From Streptomyces sp. NBC_01276 (GTDB taxonomy: Bacteria > Actinomycetota > Actinomycetes > Streptomycetales > Streptomycetaceae): a stretch of 64,000 bases of DNA. Below, piece after piece: positions 17,985 to 26,684 of this stretch. The stretch lies in the NCBI RefSeq assembly GCF_041435355.1, contig NZ_CP108442.1, positions 8,120,501 to 8,184,500 of the forward strand. Reading direction: 5' to 3'. The notes beneath the pieces are model-generated. The model did no database searches and was not told the origin of the DNA. It saw only the letters and a program-made list of their open reading frames with translations. Made by a program: the position numbers and the translations under genes. Every line of letters begins with the position of its first letter. The first letter of the stretch is position 1.

Positions 17985-18301
17985 ACCCACTATCGGGAAC
18001 CTGCCGTACGGAGCGAGCAAGGGCGCCCTGGACCGGATCACGCTGGCCGCTGCCCGGGAACTGGCCCCGCTCGGCGTGACGGCCGGCGCCGTCAACCCCG
18101 GCAGGGTCGACACCGGCTGGATGACCGATCGCGCCCGGGAGACGCTCGCGCAGGCCACCCCCCCTGGGCCGACTGGGCACACCGCGCGAGTGCGCCCACC
18201 GCGTGGCCTTCCTCTGCTCGTCCGAGGGCGGCTGGATCAACGGTCAGCTGCTGTACAGCAACGGCGGCCTGCGGTACGTCCCGGGCACCGGCGACACCTG
18301 A
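17985..18301 (+). pseudogene. Short-chain dehydrogenase, C-terminal fragment with frameshift
   Basis: The frame begins near the catalytic Tyr-x-x-x-Lys motif (LPYGASKGALDRITLAAARE). It continues LGVTAGAVNPGRVDTGWM and loses frame at a C-run near 18158-18165. The next frame completes the enzyme: RECAHRVAFLCSSEGGWING, GQLLYSNGGL, stop at 18301. The N-terminal cofactor-binding half is absent. The 17733-17984 stretch before it holds no recognisable gene. Confidence 0.75.
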
Positions 18302-18711
18302 TGGCCCCGGGGCTCTGGGGCGGCGATGGCGCCGGGCGGTACGGCGGCTGTACGGAAGCGGTACACCCGGGCTTCGTCGTGCTGGACACGCCGGTCCTGC
18401 TGTTCGGGCAGGAGCCGGGCCCAGGCGGCCGGCTGTTTCTGCTGCTGGAGCCATAGTCCGATGTCGTCGCCGTCCACGATTACGCCGGGTGCGACGTCGG
18501 GCAGGACGCCGTCGGCTACGGTGTCGGCCAGGTCGGCCAGAACGCGGTAGTGGCGTTGCCGGTCGAGTGGCCAGGGGCAGTTCCAGTCCCTGTCGATCGC
18601 GGTGAGCCGCGCACGACCGGCAGAAGGGCGGCCAGCGGCAGCGTTCTGTCCGGGCCTTGCGAAAGCTGCTTGACGCGGTTCCGGTCCGGCACCGATGCCC
18701 TGCTGCTCCAT
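18244..18711 (-). pseudogene. Helicase-associated domain remnant
   Basis: Positions 18384-18606 encode DRDWNCPWPLDRQRHYRVLA, then DGVLPDVAPGVIVDGDDIGL and WLQQQKQPAAWARLLPEQQ. This pattern is typical of the repeated Helicase Associated (HA) domain in Streptomyces proteins. Sequence on either side is low-complexity and unrelated, so this is one surviving domain rather than a gene with a defined start. Confidence 0.65.
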
Positions 18712-18779
18712 ACGGGGTGGCGTTTGCCCTCGTCGGGCGTTGCTACGAAACCTGTACTGTGCACCGCACGGACGACGGT

Positions 18780-19652
18780 TCAGGAACCGTAGGTGATGGA
18801 CACGTGCGCCGATCCGGTGGCGGGGCCGGAAGTGCCGCCCGCCGGGACGAGGTTCGACCCGCCACCGCCGCCGCCGGGCCCGGCGGTGCCGTTGCCGTTG
18901 ACCAGGAAGCAGCCGCCGCCTCCGCCGCCGCCGTGCCAGCCGCCGCCACCACCGCCCCCGCCGAATCCGCCACCGCCCGTGCCGCCGGTACCGGGCGTGC
19001 CGTCGGTGCCGGCCCTGAAGCCCTCGGGGCAGGCGGCTCCGCCCTTGCCGCCGAGGGTCTGGGTTCCGCCGCCACCCCCGCCGCCGCTGTCCGGTCGCTC
19101 ACCGCCGGGCTTCCCGATGTCGCCCGCGTCTCCGCCGGTGGCCTCTCGGACGGGGAATCCGATGAAGCTGGGGCCGCGTCCGCCGCCCCCGCCGCCGGCG
19201 GCGACGATGAGGCGGGGGTCGGTGCCGGGAACGCCGGTCAGGGCACAGCTTGCGCGTGCCGAGCTGCAGGTGCGGACGTCACTGGCACCGCCGCCCCCGC
19301 CGCCGGGGCGCTGACCGGTGACGGCTCCGCCGCCCGTGTCGACGTTGACGTAGTAGGTGGTGCCCGGCACCACTGTGAGGGTGCCGGTGACGGCGGCGCC
19401 GGTCCCGCCCGCTCCGCCCTCGATGGCCGACCGTCCCGGCCCGCCGGTGGCGGTGACGGTCAGTCGGGTGACGCCGGCCGGGACGACGAACCGCTGGTTG
19501 GCGCCGGGGGTGAAGGTCTTGGTCACGGGCGCCGCTGCGGCGGGCGCCGCGGGCACCAGCAGGGCCGCCGGCAGCGCCGCGGCGGCGAGCAGGAGCGCGG
19601 CCCGTCGGGCCGTGCGCCGAGGGTGTTCGGATCGCTGTGGGGTCAACGTCAC
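18780..19652 (-). CDS. Glycine-rich secreted protein
   Basis: A 290-residue exported protein. GTG 19652 has AGGAG eight bases upstream. A twin-Arg-containing, Ala-rich signal peptide (RRAALLLAAAALPAALLVPA) is followed by a beta-strand domain (TKTFTPGANQRFVVPAGVTR) and then long Gly runs interrupted by short motifs and four or more Cys (DVRTCSSARASCALTG, CPEGFRAG, GGCFLV). It ends STGSAH-like/VSITYGS. Related glycine-rich proteins form extracellular coats or adhesive material. Whether this one does is unknown. Confidence 0.8.
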   Translation of the reverse strand: MTLTPQRSEHPRRTARRAALLLAAAALPAALLVPAAPAAAAPVTKTFTPGANQRFVVPAGVTRLTVTATGGPGRSAIEGGAGGTGAAVTGTLTVVPGTTYYVNVDTGGGAVTGQRPGGGGGGASDVRTCSSARASCALTGVPGTDPRLIVAAGGGGGGRGPSFIGFPVREATGGDAGDIGKPGGERPDSGGGGGGGTQTLGGKGGAACPEGFRAGTDGTPGTGGTGGGGFGGGGGGGGWHGGGGGGGCFLVNGNGTAGPGGGGGGSNLVPAGGTSGPATGSAHVSITYGS

Positions 19653-20292
19653 GATGGGGACTCCTGGACAGGGCCGTGGCACCCACCCCCCGGGGCGCGC
19701 GCGGACGTAGGTCGATGGTCCGGCCCCTGCGCGGGACCGTCCGCCGCGGACCGTCCGGGCCGCAGCGGTCAGGCGTCACGCTCTCCTCCAGTCTCCCCGT
19801 TTCCCGGCCCGCCCGCCTCCCGGCGTCCCGGATCCCGCAAGGACGGTGTGAGCGGGTGTCCTGGTGGCAGTGGTCGGTCGTCAGCGAGGATCGGGTGGGT
19901 TGTGTCTGGTTTCTCTGGTGTGAGTTGTGATGTTGGCTGTCGGGGGGTGACCAGGTGGCTGCCACAGGCCGGGTAGCAGTTGGGCGGGTGGCTGTGACGG
20001 GGTTGCCCATTCCTGCGTGCGGCCGGCGAGGGCGGGGTTGTGTCGGTGGGTATGGGGGAGGGCGGCCGGTTGGCGCGGGGTGTGGTGGTGCGTCGGTTGT
20101 GGCGGTGGACCAGGGGCCGGGGGCGGTGTCGTCGCTGCACGTGGGGGTGATGGCCGAGGCTGCCGGGGTGACGGTTCGGACGGTGTGGAAGCTCGGTTGT
20201 TGGCACCCCGGGCGCGATGACTGGCCCTGCAAGGCGGCGGGCGGGGCTCCCGCCGGAGGCGGTACCGGAGCCCATCACTAGGCTTCAGCCCT
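19653..20292. other. Gene-free, strongly strand-asymmetric region
   Basis: No gene is recognised. From about 19850 to 20120 the plus strand is overwhelmingly G+T and includes a G-quadruplex-like run of four G-tracts at 20034-20062. A short stretch near 20150 reads MAEAAGVTVRTVWKLG, reminiscent of a MerR helix-turn-helix start, but it soon loses any pattern. Confidence 0.45.
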
Positions 20293-20817
20293 ATGACCAG
20301 TGATCTCGGGTTCACCTGCGCGTGCTGCGGAGCCCACCACCCTGAGCTGCCGATGAACTACACGGCCGAGGCCCCCGCCGTATGGGAACCGGCCTTCGCC
20401 GACGCCGACGATTGCTTGCTCTCGTCCGACCAGTGCGTGGTCCGTGGGCAGCACTACTTCGTCAAGGGCCTGATCGAGATACCGGTCCTCGGCAGCGACG
20501 ACGTGTTCTCCTGGGGCGTCTGGGTCTCGCTCAGCCGCGAGAGCTTCTCCCGGGCCGCGGACCTGTGGGACACTCCCGGCCGCGAAGCCGAGAAGCCGTA
20601 CTTCGGCTGGCTCACCACCGACCTGCCGGTCTACCCGACCACCACCCTCAACCTGAAGACGCACGTCCACACCCGCCCGGTCGGTGAGCGCCCCTTCGTC
20701 GAACTCGAACCCACCGACCATCCCCTCGCCGTCGAGCAGCGCTCGGGGATCAGCCCGCACCGCGTCCGGGAGATCGCGGCGGCCGTGCTCCACGCCGGTG
20801 ACCGCGAGCACCAGTGA
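20293..20817 (+). CDS. DUF2199 family protein
   Basis: A 174-residue protein with the DUF2199 hallmarks: an N-terminal zinc-like pair (FTCACCGAHH), FVKGLIEIPVLG, VWVSLSRESF, YFGWLTTDLPVYP, NLKTHVHTRP and a closing LEPTDHPLAVEQR. The function of the family is unknown; some members sit beside polymorphic toxins as possible immunity proteins. Its stop overlaps the next start (GTGA at 20814-20817), so the two genes are translationally coupled. Confidence 0.85.
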   Translation: MTSDLGFTCACCGAHHPELPMNYTAEAPAVWEPAFADADDCLLSSDQCVVRGQHYFVKGLIEIPVLGSDDVFSWGVWVSLSRESFSRAADLWDTPGREAEKPYFGWLTTDLPVYPTTTLNLKTHVHTRPVGERPFVELEPTDHPLAVEQRSGISPHRVREIAAAVLHAGDREHQ

Positions 20818-21470
20818 CTGCCGACAACCCGGCACCGCTCGCGCCTGCCGGCCTCAGCCGCAGGGCCCAGAGGTTCGTCCAGGTCGAGGGCATCCGCGTA
20901 CACCGGCAGGACACCCGGCGACACCGCGACGCGTGGCTCGGGCACGGGATCCCCGCTGCGGAGATCGACAGGGCCTCCGCCTTCCAGGACCGCTGGGGCG
21001 GCCTCGCCCTGCCGCCCGCTCCGTTCTACGAGGGCGGTCCGCGCATCCTGGCCGCCGGCCGCCCTGAAGGGACGCGCGCAGAAGGCTGGTCGTTCCCGGC
21101 AGGGGACTGCCGGGTGTCCATGGCCTACGGATTCATGATCGGCCCCGACGGTACGTTCGGCATCGATGCCCACCACTGGACGCCGCTGCATGCCAACACG
21201 GACGGATGGGTGGAATCCCTGGCGCTGGCCGCCCATGCCCGTCGCTGGGCCGGGACCGTCACAAGGATCAAGGGCAAGGCCGTCGAGTCACTGGATCTCG
21301 GCGGATTCGCGCCGGTGCCTGAAGTGCAGGGTGTGACCGACACCTGGTGGCGGGGCAAGGACTCGCTCATCGCCGTGTACCGGGGTGAGGCCGTGGGCCT
21401 TGACGCCCCGCAGTGCCTGGAAGCACACATCTACGGCGGCCTCGACGAGTGGGGCCTCCGCGGCGGCTGA
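20814..21470 (+). CDS. Conserved hypothetical protein coupled to DUF2199
   Basis: A 218-residue cytoplasmic protein starting at GTG 20814 inside the stop of the preceding gene. It contains WxF/Y-rich beta segments (GLALPPAPFYEGGPRIL, FMIGPDGTFGIDAHHWTPLH) and a terminal LDAPQCLEAHIYGGLDEWGL. The layout, a domain with a Trp-rich hydrophobic core right after a DUF2199 gene, resembles SMI1/SUKH-like immunity proteins. I cannot assign it to that superfamily with certainty. Confidence 0.7.
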   Translation: MTADNPAPLAPAGLSRRAQRFVQVEGIRVHRQDTRRHRDAWLGHGIPAAEIDRASAFQDRWGGLALPPAPFYEGGPRILAAGRPEGTRAEGWSFPAGDCRVSMAYGFMIGPDGTFGIDAHHWTPLHANTDGWVESLALAAHARRWAGTVTRIKGKAVESLDLGGFAPVPEVQGVTDTWWRGKDSLIAVYRGEAVGLDAPQCLEAHIYGGLDEWGLRGG

Positions 21471-21584
21471 CTCCCGGGACCGGAGCGAGACCGTCTCGCC
21501 GGGACATCAACGCCTTCGGCAGCACAGGACGCCTGGCGGGAGGCGGTTCGGGCCCACCGCCGCCACGACGCCCGCGGCCGCCTC

Positions 21585-22070
21585 GTGCCGCACCGCCCGA
21601 AGGCTGACCCGGTCGGCCTGGACGAAGACTCCCACTGGGACCTCCTCCACCAGTGCCTCACCGACTCCCGCCTTGACCTCGACGTTCGGGCCGCCGGCGC
21701 GATCCTCCTGCTGTTCGGCCAACACCTCACCCGGATCGCTGCCCTACCCACCACCGCCCTGACCACCGGAGACGGGACGACGTTCCTCTTCTGGGCAGGA
21801 CCCCGATCCCGCTGCCCACCACCCTTGCCGACCGCCCCGCTCCCCAGGGCTGGGCCGCGAACACGAGTGCCACCTGCCAGACGTCCAGGTCTCCGCCGCT
21901 GCCCTCAGCCGACGCCTGGCCGCCTGTCACATCCCCAACCGTGCCGCCCGGACCACCGCCTTGGTGCTCGATCACGGCCGTCCAGTGGCGCCGTCGCGCC
22001 GTCACGCCGCCACCGACTGGACCGCCTGGTGCTCCAGTACGGTGCGGATCCCGGCCAGAGCAGGCAGGAG
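21585..22070 (+). pseudogene. Tyrosine-recombinase/integrase-like remnant
   Basis: Three frames yield consecutive pieces: LTDSRLDLDVRAAGAILLLF, GQHLTRIAALPTTALTTGD (first frame), GRTPIPLPTTLADRPAPQGW (second) and VSAAALSRRLAACHIPNRAA, TTALVLD and AATDWTAW (third). These match the C-terminal region of integrase-like proteins often seen in Streptomyces mobile elements. At least two frameshifts and the loss of the N-terminus make it non-functional. No start codon is assignable. Confidence 0.55.
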
Positions 22071-22200
22071 GACCTCCTCCCCGATCCTCACGTACGTCGA
22101 GGAACCGCTCGGGGTCCGGACCTCGTCGAGGGGAGCTGATGGACCGCGCGTGGGCCCACGCCGGCCAGGAGAGCCACACGACATGGAGCAGTGTCGCCAT

Positions 22201-22233
22201 CCTGCTGGCTGGTCGTCGCGACCAGCCAGCAGG
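22201..22233. repeat. Perfect 15-bp hairpin
   Basis: CCTGCTGGCTGGTCG, three bases (TCG), then its exact complement CGACCAGCCAGCAGG. The stem is perfect but no T-run follows, so it could be a Streptomyces-type terminator or a recombination/IS end. It lies between the integrase remnant and a HEAT-protein remnant. Confidence 0.7.
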
Positions 22234-22269
22234 AAAGCTGCCGCAGCGCTGCGCACGAACCAGGACCAT

Positions 22270-22800
22270 TTCGCCGATTGTTCGGTGCCGAGGTGCTCCG
22301 GCTGACCCATCTGTCCGACGACAGCGACGAGGACGCGTTCGCTGGTCCCGCTCTGGACATGTTCACCGACTGGTCGGCCGAGGAGACGGACCTCTCTGTG
22401 CTCACCGAGGTGCTGGTCGCTCTTGGAGAACACATCGACCCCGTGCGGAGGCGACCCTTCTGCGCCACGCTGGTCATCCCGATGCCCGAGTACGGCGTGC
22501 AGTGGCGCAGGGGTTCATCAGCGACTGGCGGTCCTCGCCGCCGACCTTTTCCGGCGACACACGCACGGCGCTGCTGCGACTGATGACCGATCCGGACCAG
22601 TGGTACGGAAGACGGCCTGCCACGGTTGCCGGGGGCAGGGACAACGATCCCGCCTTCGCAGAGGCCATGGCCGCTGCGCTGGACGACACGGATCGCCTGG
22701 TCCAGCTAGCGCCCGGCGCACGGCGTCGACGTCCCCGTCCAGCGCGTCCAGCGCGTTCTGGGCGGACACCACCTGGTGCCCGTAACCTCCCCCCTTGGAG
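22270..22800 (+). pseudogene. HEAT-repeat protein, multiply frameshifted
   Basis: Assembled from three frames, the sequence reads EVLRLTHLSDDSDEDAFAGP, LDMFTDWSAEETDLSVLTEV, VALGEHIDPVREATLLRHA, HPDARVRRAVAQGFISDWRS, RTALLRLMTDPDQW, VRKTACH and DPAFAEAMAAALDDTDRLVQ. This is a series of paired helices with the Asp/Val/Arg pattern of HEAT repeats. Frameshifts fall near 22450, 22605 and 22710. It resembles in kind, not as a close copy, the intact HEAT gene at 27817. Confidence 0.65.
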
Positions 22801-22937
22801 GACTACGACGACGAGCCGCCGAAGCTCCTGATACCCCGCCACCGGCTCGGCCCGGCGCAGCCCTGCGGCATGCCGGGCTTCACTCCCCTCGCTTCCGTTG
22901 GTCCCGGTCGGGAGGAACACCGCTCACCGGCCTGACG

Positions 22938-22961
22938 GAGCAGTCACTGCCCTGACTGCTC
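22938..22961. terminator. Hairpin at the 3' end of the membrane-protein gene
   Basis: GAGCAGTCA, six bases, TGACTGCTC. The stem overlaps the stop codon of the minus-strand gene that ends at 22944. No U-tract is present, as usual in Streptomyces terminators. Confidence 0.5.
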
Positions 22962-24368
22962 CTGGCTCGGGTGCCCCTCGGCGGAGCGGGCCTTTTCCAG
23001 GAGCATCTTGAAGGGTGTCTGGTCCATGGAGCCACGTGCCATCGAGAGGCCGTACCGGTCGATGAGGCGCTGCCTGTAGTGGCGGTCATGAGAGTCGAGG
23101 GTGATTCTGCTGCCCGGCGGCGATATGGCCACGTCTATGCGCGACCAGTTGCCGAAGTACAGCCTCCACGCGCGTATGTACTGCGGGCCTCGGGTGATGT
23201 TGAGGATCTCGCTGCTGTTCGAGATTTTGGACTCATCTCTGTACTTTGCATTCTTGGGTTCCCCGGGGCTCCATTTGCCTTCCCTCTTGAGCACCTCGAC
23301 GGAGCTTCGGGATTGCCCGTACTCGAGAGGCAGTGTCATCCTGTCTCTCCTGATCGCGTACACCTCGGTCTGGGCCCTGAGCGTCTCGTAATCGAGTTTA
23401 TCGGGATTCTTGATGTCGACCACCGAGTCCTGTGATATTTCTTCCCCCGGATCCAGTTCGCGGCCCGCCGGTGTGACGAATTCGCCGTCGTAGATCAATT
23501 TGAATTTATCACTGGGATTTCTGACCTGCGCGATGTCGTTCGCGGGCCCACCATGGACCCAGTAGATACTGCCCAGAATGTAGACAGGAATGCTGCCGTT
23601 ATTCTTCACGTAAGCATGGACCGTCACGCGCAGTACCGACCTGGCGCTGTCCAGGCTTGCCTCCCTGAATTCGGCGCCACTCATGATCAGCGGAGCTGTT
23701 ACGGTGGGTACATAGAGCTGCGTATACGCCAGGTTGATACCGGCGATCAGGGTAGGGACGATCGCGCCGATCGCTATTCGCCGGGGATTGCGGAGTCCCT
23801 TCCATGCCCGGGACTTGATGAGTTCAATCCCGGCCAAGATGGATCCTATGAGGAAGCAGATCCCGACCACGGTGCAGACGGTAAAGCGGTCGCCGATCTG
23901 CAGGAGAAGGAGCGAGGAGCTGCAGAGGAAGACGATCCCGACCCCCACCAGAACGAGGGGCCCTGAATAGGTTAGCTTCCGTTGGTGCCAGTAATCGAGG
24001 GTGGCCAATGCGGCGATCAGCTCCACCAGCCCTGCAGCCAGTACGGAATATCCGGCGAGTCGCTCGCCGAAGGTCAGGGCGCGCTGGCTGTCCATCCAGC
24101 CGACCCTGAGGAGCAGTCCAGCGGTCAACAGGAAGCCGATGGACATGAGGCTGCCCACTATTCGCCGCTGTGCCGTTTTATCCGGCCAGACGAGGCTGTC
24201 TCCGCCGAGCCAGTGGACAGGGTGCCCGGGTGGCAGCCCGGCACGTTGCAGAATTCTTCGGAGTTCCCCGGGAGACCGCGCCTTGCCCGTGCACTTGCCG
24301 TTGAGCGAGACTTTGCGCCAGCCAAGGTCATCAGGCGGCCCTACGGTTACCTCGGGCATGTTCGCCAT
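22944..24368 (-). CDS. Membrane protein of unknown function
   Basis: A 474-residue protein. About 75 cytoplasmic residues (a GYF-like WRKVSLNGKCTGKARSPGEL region ending in HPVHWLGGDS) come first, then about six hydrophobic segments between 70 and 230 (LMSIGFLLTAGLLLRVG, YSVLAAGLVELIAALATL, LVLVGVGIVFLCSSSLLLL and others). A soluble C-terminal domain of about 240 residues, rich in beta strands, follows. Base composition over 23140-23700 is noticeably less GC-rich than the neighbours, suggesting a separate origin. No enzyme motif is recognised. Confidence 0.8.
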   Translation of the reverse strand: MANMPEVTVGPPDDLGWRKVSLNGKCTGKARSPGELRRILQRAGLPPGHPVHWLGGDSLVWPDKTAQRRIVGSLMSIGFLLTAGLLLRVGWMDSQRALTFGERLAGYSVLAAGLVELIAALATLDYWHQRKLTYSGPLVLVGVGIVFLCSSSLLLLQIGDRFTVCTVVGICFLIGSILAGIELIKSRAWKGLRNPRRIAIGAIVPTLIAGINLAYTQLYVPTVTAPLIMSGAEFREASLDSARSVLRVTVHAYVKNNGSIPVYILGSIYWVHGGPANDIAQVRNPSDKFKLIYDGEFVTPAGRELDPGEEISQDSVVDIKNPDKLDYETLRAQTEVYAIRRDRMTLPLEYGQSRSSVEVLKREGKWSPGEPKNAKYRDESKISNSSEILNITRGPQYIRAWRLYFGNWSRIDVAISPPGSRITLDSHDRHYRQRLIDRYGLSMARGSMDQTPFKMLLEKARSAEGHPSQEQSGQ

Positions 24369-24520
24369 AACACCAGCCTGGCGCCTGTTCGCGGACGGCG
24401 CCTCTGGAGCAGGTCTGCGCCCTCACATACAGGGGGGCCACACGCCAGGGTGCGCATGACACTGTCCTGGGTGAAGCTGGTCATGACGTGTTGGTGTCGC
24501 TCGTTTCCAGAGGAACTCCC

Positions 24521-24718
24521 ATGCGTACACGACTTCTCACTTTCATAGCCGCCGCGATCCTGGCCGCTCTCGGTGCCGTGGCGCCCGCCGTGCAGGCTGC
24601 CGCACCCGGTATCGACGAGCCGGGCTGCCGACACGCCCATGGAACGGTGCAGTACGACCCCGGGTCCGGCCGGTGGATCTGCGCGGGCGGCAGTCACGAC
24701 GGCGAATCCATCAACTGA
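24521..24718 (+). CDS. Small secreted protein
   Basis: A 65-residue precursor: ATG 24521 with an AGAGGAA ribosome site, signal peptide RTRLLTFIAAAILAALGAVA ending AVQAAAPG, and a mature part of about 40 residues with two cysteines (PGCRHAHGTVQYDPGSGRWI, CAGGSHDGESIN) that could form one disulfide. It is short, monocistronic and of unknown role. Confidence 0.7.
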   Translation: MRTRLLTFIAAAILAALGAVAPAVQAAAPGIDEPGCRHAHGTVQYDPGSGRWICAGGSHDGESIN

Positions 24719-24789
24719 CCCGACCACGACGCCGCGACGGTGAAGGCTGGCGCGAGGGGCCGGACAGGGCGGGTGTGGCTTCGAGGGAC

Positions 24790-25110
24790 CGTGTCGAAGT
24801 CGCATCCGCGCCGGCGCGAGGCCGTCAGCGCCGTCGATCAGCTGGAGGGCCGTGGACGGGTCGGTCAGGTCGACCACCTGCTTGTTGCTGCGCAGCTGGA
24901 GGCGGTTCAGGCCGTAGAGCTGGAACTCGGGTGCGAAGAGGCCGTAGCGGGCGAAGCGGTCCACCAGGGCGGGGACGGAGTCCTGGTAGTCGTGGGCGCA
25001 GTCCGCCACCGCCCGCCAGAAGACCTCCTCGATCGGCGCCGTCGTCGACAACGACTGGCGCGCCGCCGCCTTGATGCTGTCTTCCGCCTCCGCCCTCTTC
25101 CCGGCCCGCC
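24790..25110 (-). pseudogene. Fragment of an unrecognised protein
   Basis: The minus strand encodes an ordered segment: APIEEVFWRAVADCAHDYQD, SVPALVDRFARYGLFAPEFQ, LYGLNRLQLRSNKQVVDLTD and PSTALQLIDGADGLAPARMR. Its amino-acid pattern is protein-like, but both ends run into unrelated sequence and the downstream frame lies antisense to the small secreted protein gene. I do not recognise the family. Confidence 0.45.
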
Positions 25111-25184
25111 AACGCGCTGTTCGGAGCGGGCCTGGTGGCGGCCTATATGTAGGCCGCAGGTTGAGCGGTCCACGCCATGCCCCC

Positions 25185-25508
25185 GATTAGGCGCTGGTAC
25201 ACCTCACCCGCGACATCGACTCCGGCCGGGCCGACGTCTACGACGTACCCGACCGGATCGGGTCCTTGCACATCTGATTCGCCATCGGGCGGTGGCCATG
25301 ACCTCGGCGACGGCCATCAGCAGGTCGAGCCGCCGGGCTCGGCCCCAGCGCGGCTGCAGCCCGACCCCGGAGCGGCGCGTCAGCCCGGCCTGGGAAGGCC
25401 ACCTCGCCGCCAACCACTTCGGGCACTCACCCTCGCCTGCGAGCTCTACCCGCTGCGGGCCGCGGGCGGCGCGCGGGTCGTCGTCAACAGCTCCGCCGGA
25501 CACGCCCT
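25185..25508 (+). pseudogene. Gene debris including a short-chain dehydrogenase fragment
   Basis: A mosaic. About 25188-25278 reads LVHLTRDIDSGRADVYDVPD and a stop, an orphan C-terminus. About 25390-25508 reads WEGHLAANHFGH, then in another frame TLACELYPLRAAGGARVVVN and SSAGHA, the mid part of a short-chain dehydrogenase. It is cut at 25508-25509, the TA where the IS630 element inserted. A minus-strand stretch near 25300-25370 (RRLDLLMAVAEVMATARW) looks like a TetR N-terminus. Confidence 0.55.
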
Positions 25509-25509
25509 A

Positions 25510-26633
25510 GTGACCTGAGTCAGAGGTTTGTCGTTGGTTTGGGTATGAGTCGTCCTGGTCCGAAGATTCCGCCGTTGTCGGTCACTGATGCCCAGCGTGC
25601 TGTGCTGGAGGGCTGGTTACGTCGTCGTTCGACGGCGCAGGCTTTGGCTCAGCGGTCGCGGATCGTGCTGGAGTGCGCGGAAGGCCATTCGGTGATGGAG
25701 GTGTCGCGGCGGCTTGGGGTCGCTCCGGACACGGTCCGCACCTGGCGGCGGCGCTTCATCGAGCACGGCCTGGACGGGCTGGGCGACGAGCCGCGTCCGG
25801 GCGTCCCGCGGAAGATCACCGACGCCGATGTCGAGCGGGTGATCGTCAAAACGCTGGAGGAGACGCCGAAGAACGCGACGCATTGGTCGACGAGGTCGAT
25901 GGCCGCGGCCACGGGGATGTCGCAGTCGACCGTCTCAAGGATTTGGCGGGCGTTCGCACTGGCCCCGCACCGGTCGCAGACGTTCAAGCTGTCGACGGAT
26001 CCGCTGTTCATCGACAAGGTCCGTGATGTTGTCGGCCTCTATCTGGACCCGCCGGAGAAGGCTTTGGTCCTGTGCGTGGACGAGAAGTCGCAGATCCAGG
26101 CCCTGGACCGGTCTCAGCCAGTTCTGCCGATGATGCCGGGCGTTCCCGAGCGCCGAAGCCACGACTACATCCGCGCCGGCACCACCACCCTCTTCGCGGC
26201 CCTCGAGGTCGCGACCGGCAAGGTCATCGGCTCCCTCCACCGCCGCCACCGGGCCGCCGAGTTCAAGAAGTTCCTGGCCAAGGTCGACAAGGAGGTCCCG
26301 GCAGATCTTCAGGTCCACCTGATCCTCGACAACTACGCGACCCACAAGACACCCGACATCAAGAAGTGGCTGCTGGCGCACCCTCGCTTTCACCTGCACT
26401 TCACACCCACCAGTGCCTCATGGCTGAACCTGGTGGAACGGTGGTTCGCCGAGCTCACACAGAAGAAGCTGAAGCGCGGCGTCCACCGTTCCGTCCAGGC
26501 CCTCGAACGCGACATCCGAGCCTGGCTCGCCGACTGGAACAACCAGCCCCGGCCCTTCGTCTGGACGAAGACCGCCGACGAGATCCTCGACAAAGTCGCC
26601 GCTTACTGCCACCGAATCTCTGACTCAGGTCAC
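25510..26633 (+). mobile_element. IS630-family insertion sequence, intact
   Basis: A 1,124-bp element bounded by perfect 16-bp terminal inverted repeats (GTGACCTGAGTCAGAG at 25510-25525 and its complement at 26618-26633), each flanked by TA (25508-25509 and 26634-26635). This is the TA duplication characteristic of IS630/Tc1-type transposition. It carries one uninterrupted transposase gene and has inserted into dehydrogenase debris. Ends and gene look active. Confidence 0.95.
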
Positions 26634-26636
26634 TAG
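25545..26636 (+). CDS. IS630-family transposase
   Basis: A 363-residue DDE transposase. The N-terminal HTH has EVSRRLGVAPDTVRTWRRRF, a second HTH follows near 105-140, and the catalytic domain has VLCVDEKSQIQALDRSQP (first Asp, about 178), HLILDNYATHKTPDIKKWL (second Asp, about 262) and SASWLNLVERWFAELT (Glu, about 296). ATG 25545 is preferred over TTG 25539. The TAG stop (26634-26636) is made from the target-derived TA plus the next flanking base, so the last codon depends on the insertion site. Confidence 0.95.
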   Translation: MSRPGPKIPPLSVTDAQRAVLEGWLRRRSTAQALAQRSRIVLECAEGHSVMEVSRRLGVAPDTVRTWRRRFIEHGLDGLGDEPRPGVPRKITDADVERVIVKTLEETPKNATHWSTRSMAAATGMSQSTVSRIWRAFALAPHRSQTFKLSTDPLFIDKVRDVVGLYLDPPEKALVLCVDEKSQIQALDRSQPVLPMMPGVPERRSHDYIRAGTTTLFAALEVATGKVIGSLHRRHRAAEFKKFLAKVDKEVPADLQVHLILDNYATHKTPDIKKWLLAHPRFHLHFTPTSASWLNLVERWFAELTQKKLKRGVHRSVQALERDIRAWLADWNNQPRPFVWTKTADEILDKVAAYCHRISDSGH

Positions 26637-26647
26637 TAGTGCTTTGT

Positions 26648-26673
26648 TACTGAGGTTGAACTCGTGGTGTCGT
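26648..26673 (+). repeat. Left terminal inverted repeat (26 bp)
   Basis: Bases 26648-26673 (starting TACTGAGGTTGAACTCG) are the exact reverse complement of 28334-28359. With the TA treated as target, the element proper starts at 26650. Confidence 0.95.
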
Positions 26674-26684
26674 AAGGGCTGACG

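Noticed and set aside
18793..19314. Proline-rich plus-strand protein
   Set aside because: It is the antisense reading of Gly codons in the glycine-rich secreted protein (GGC/GCC), not an independent gene.
20140..20220. MerR-type regulator start (MAEAAGVTVRTVWKLG)
   Set aside because: The similarity covers about 16 residues, lacks the following wing helix, and lies in low-complexity G/T-rich DNA.
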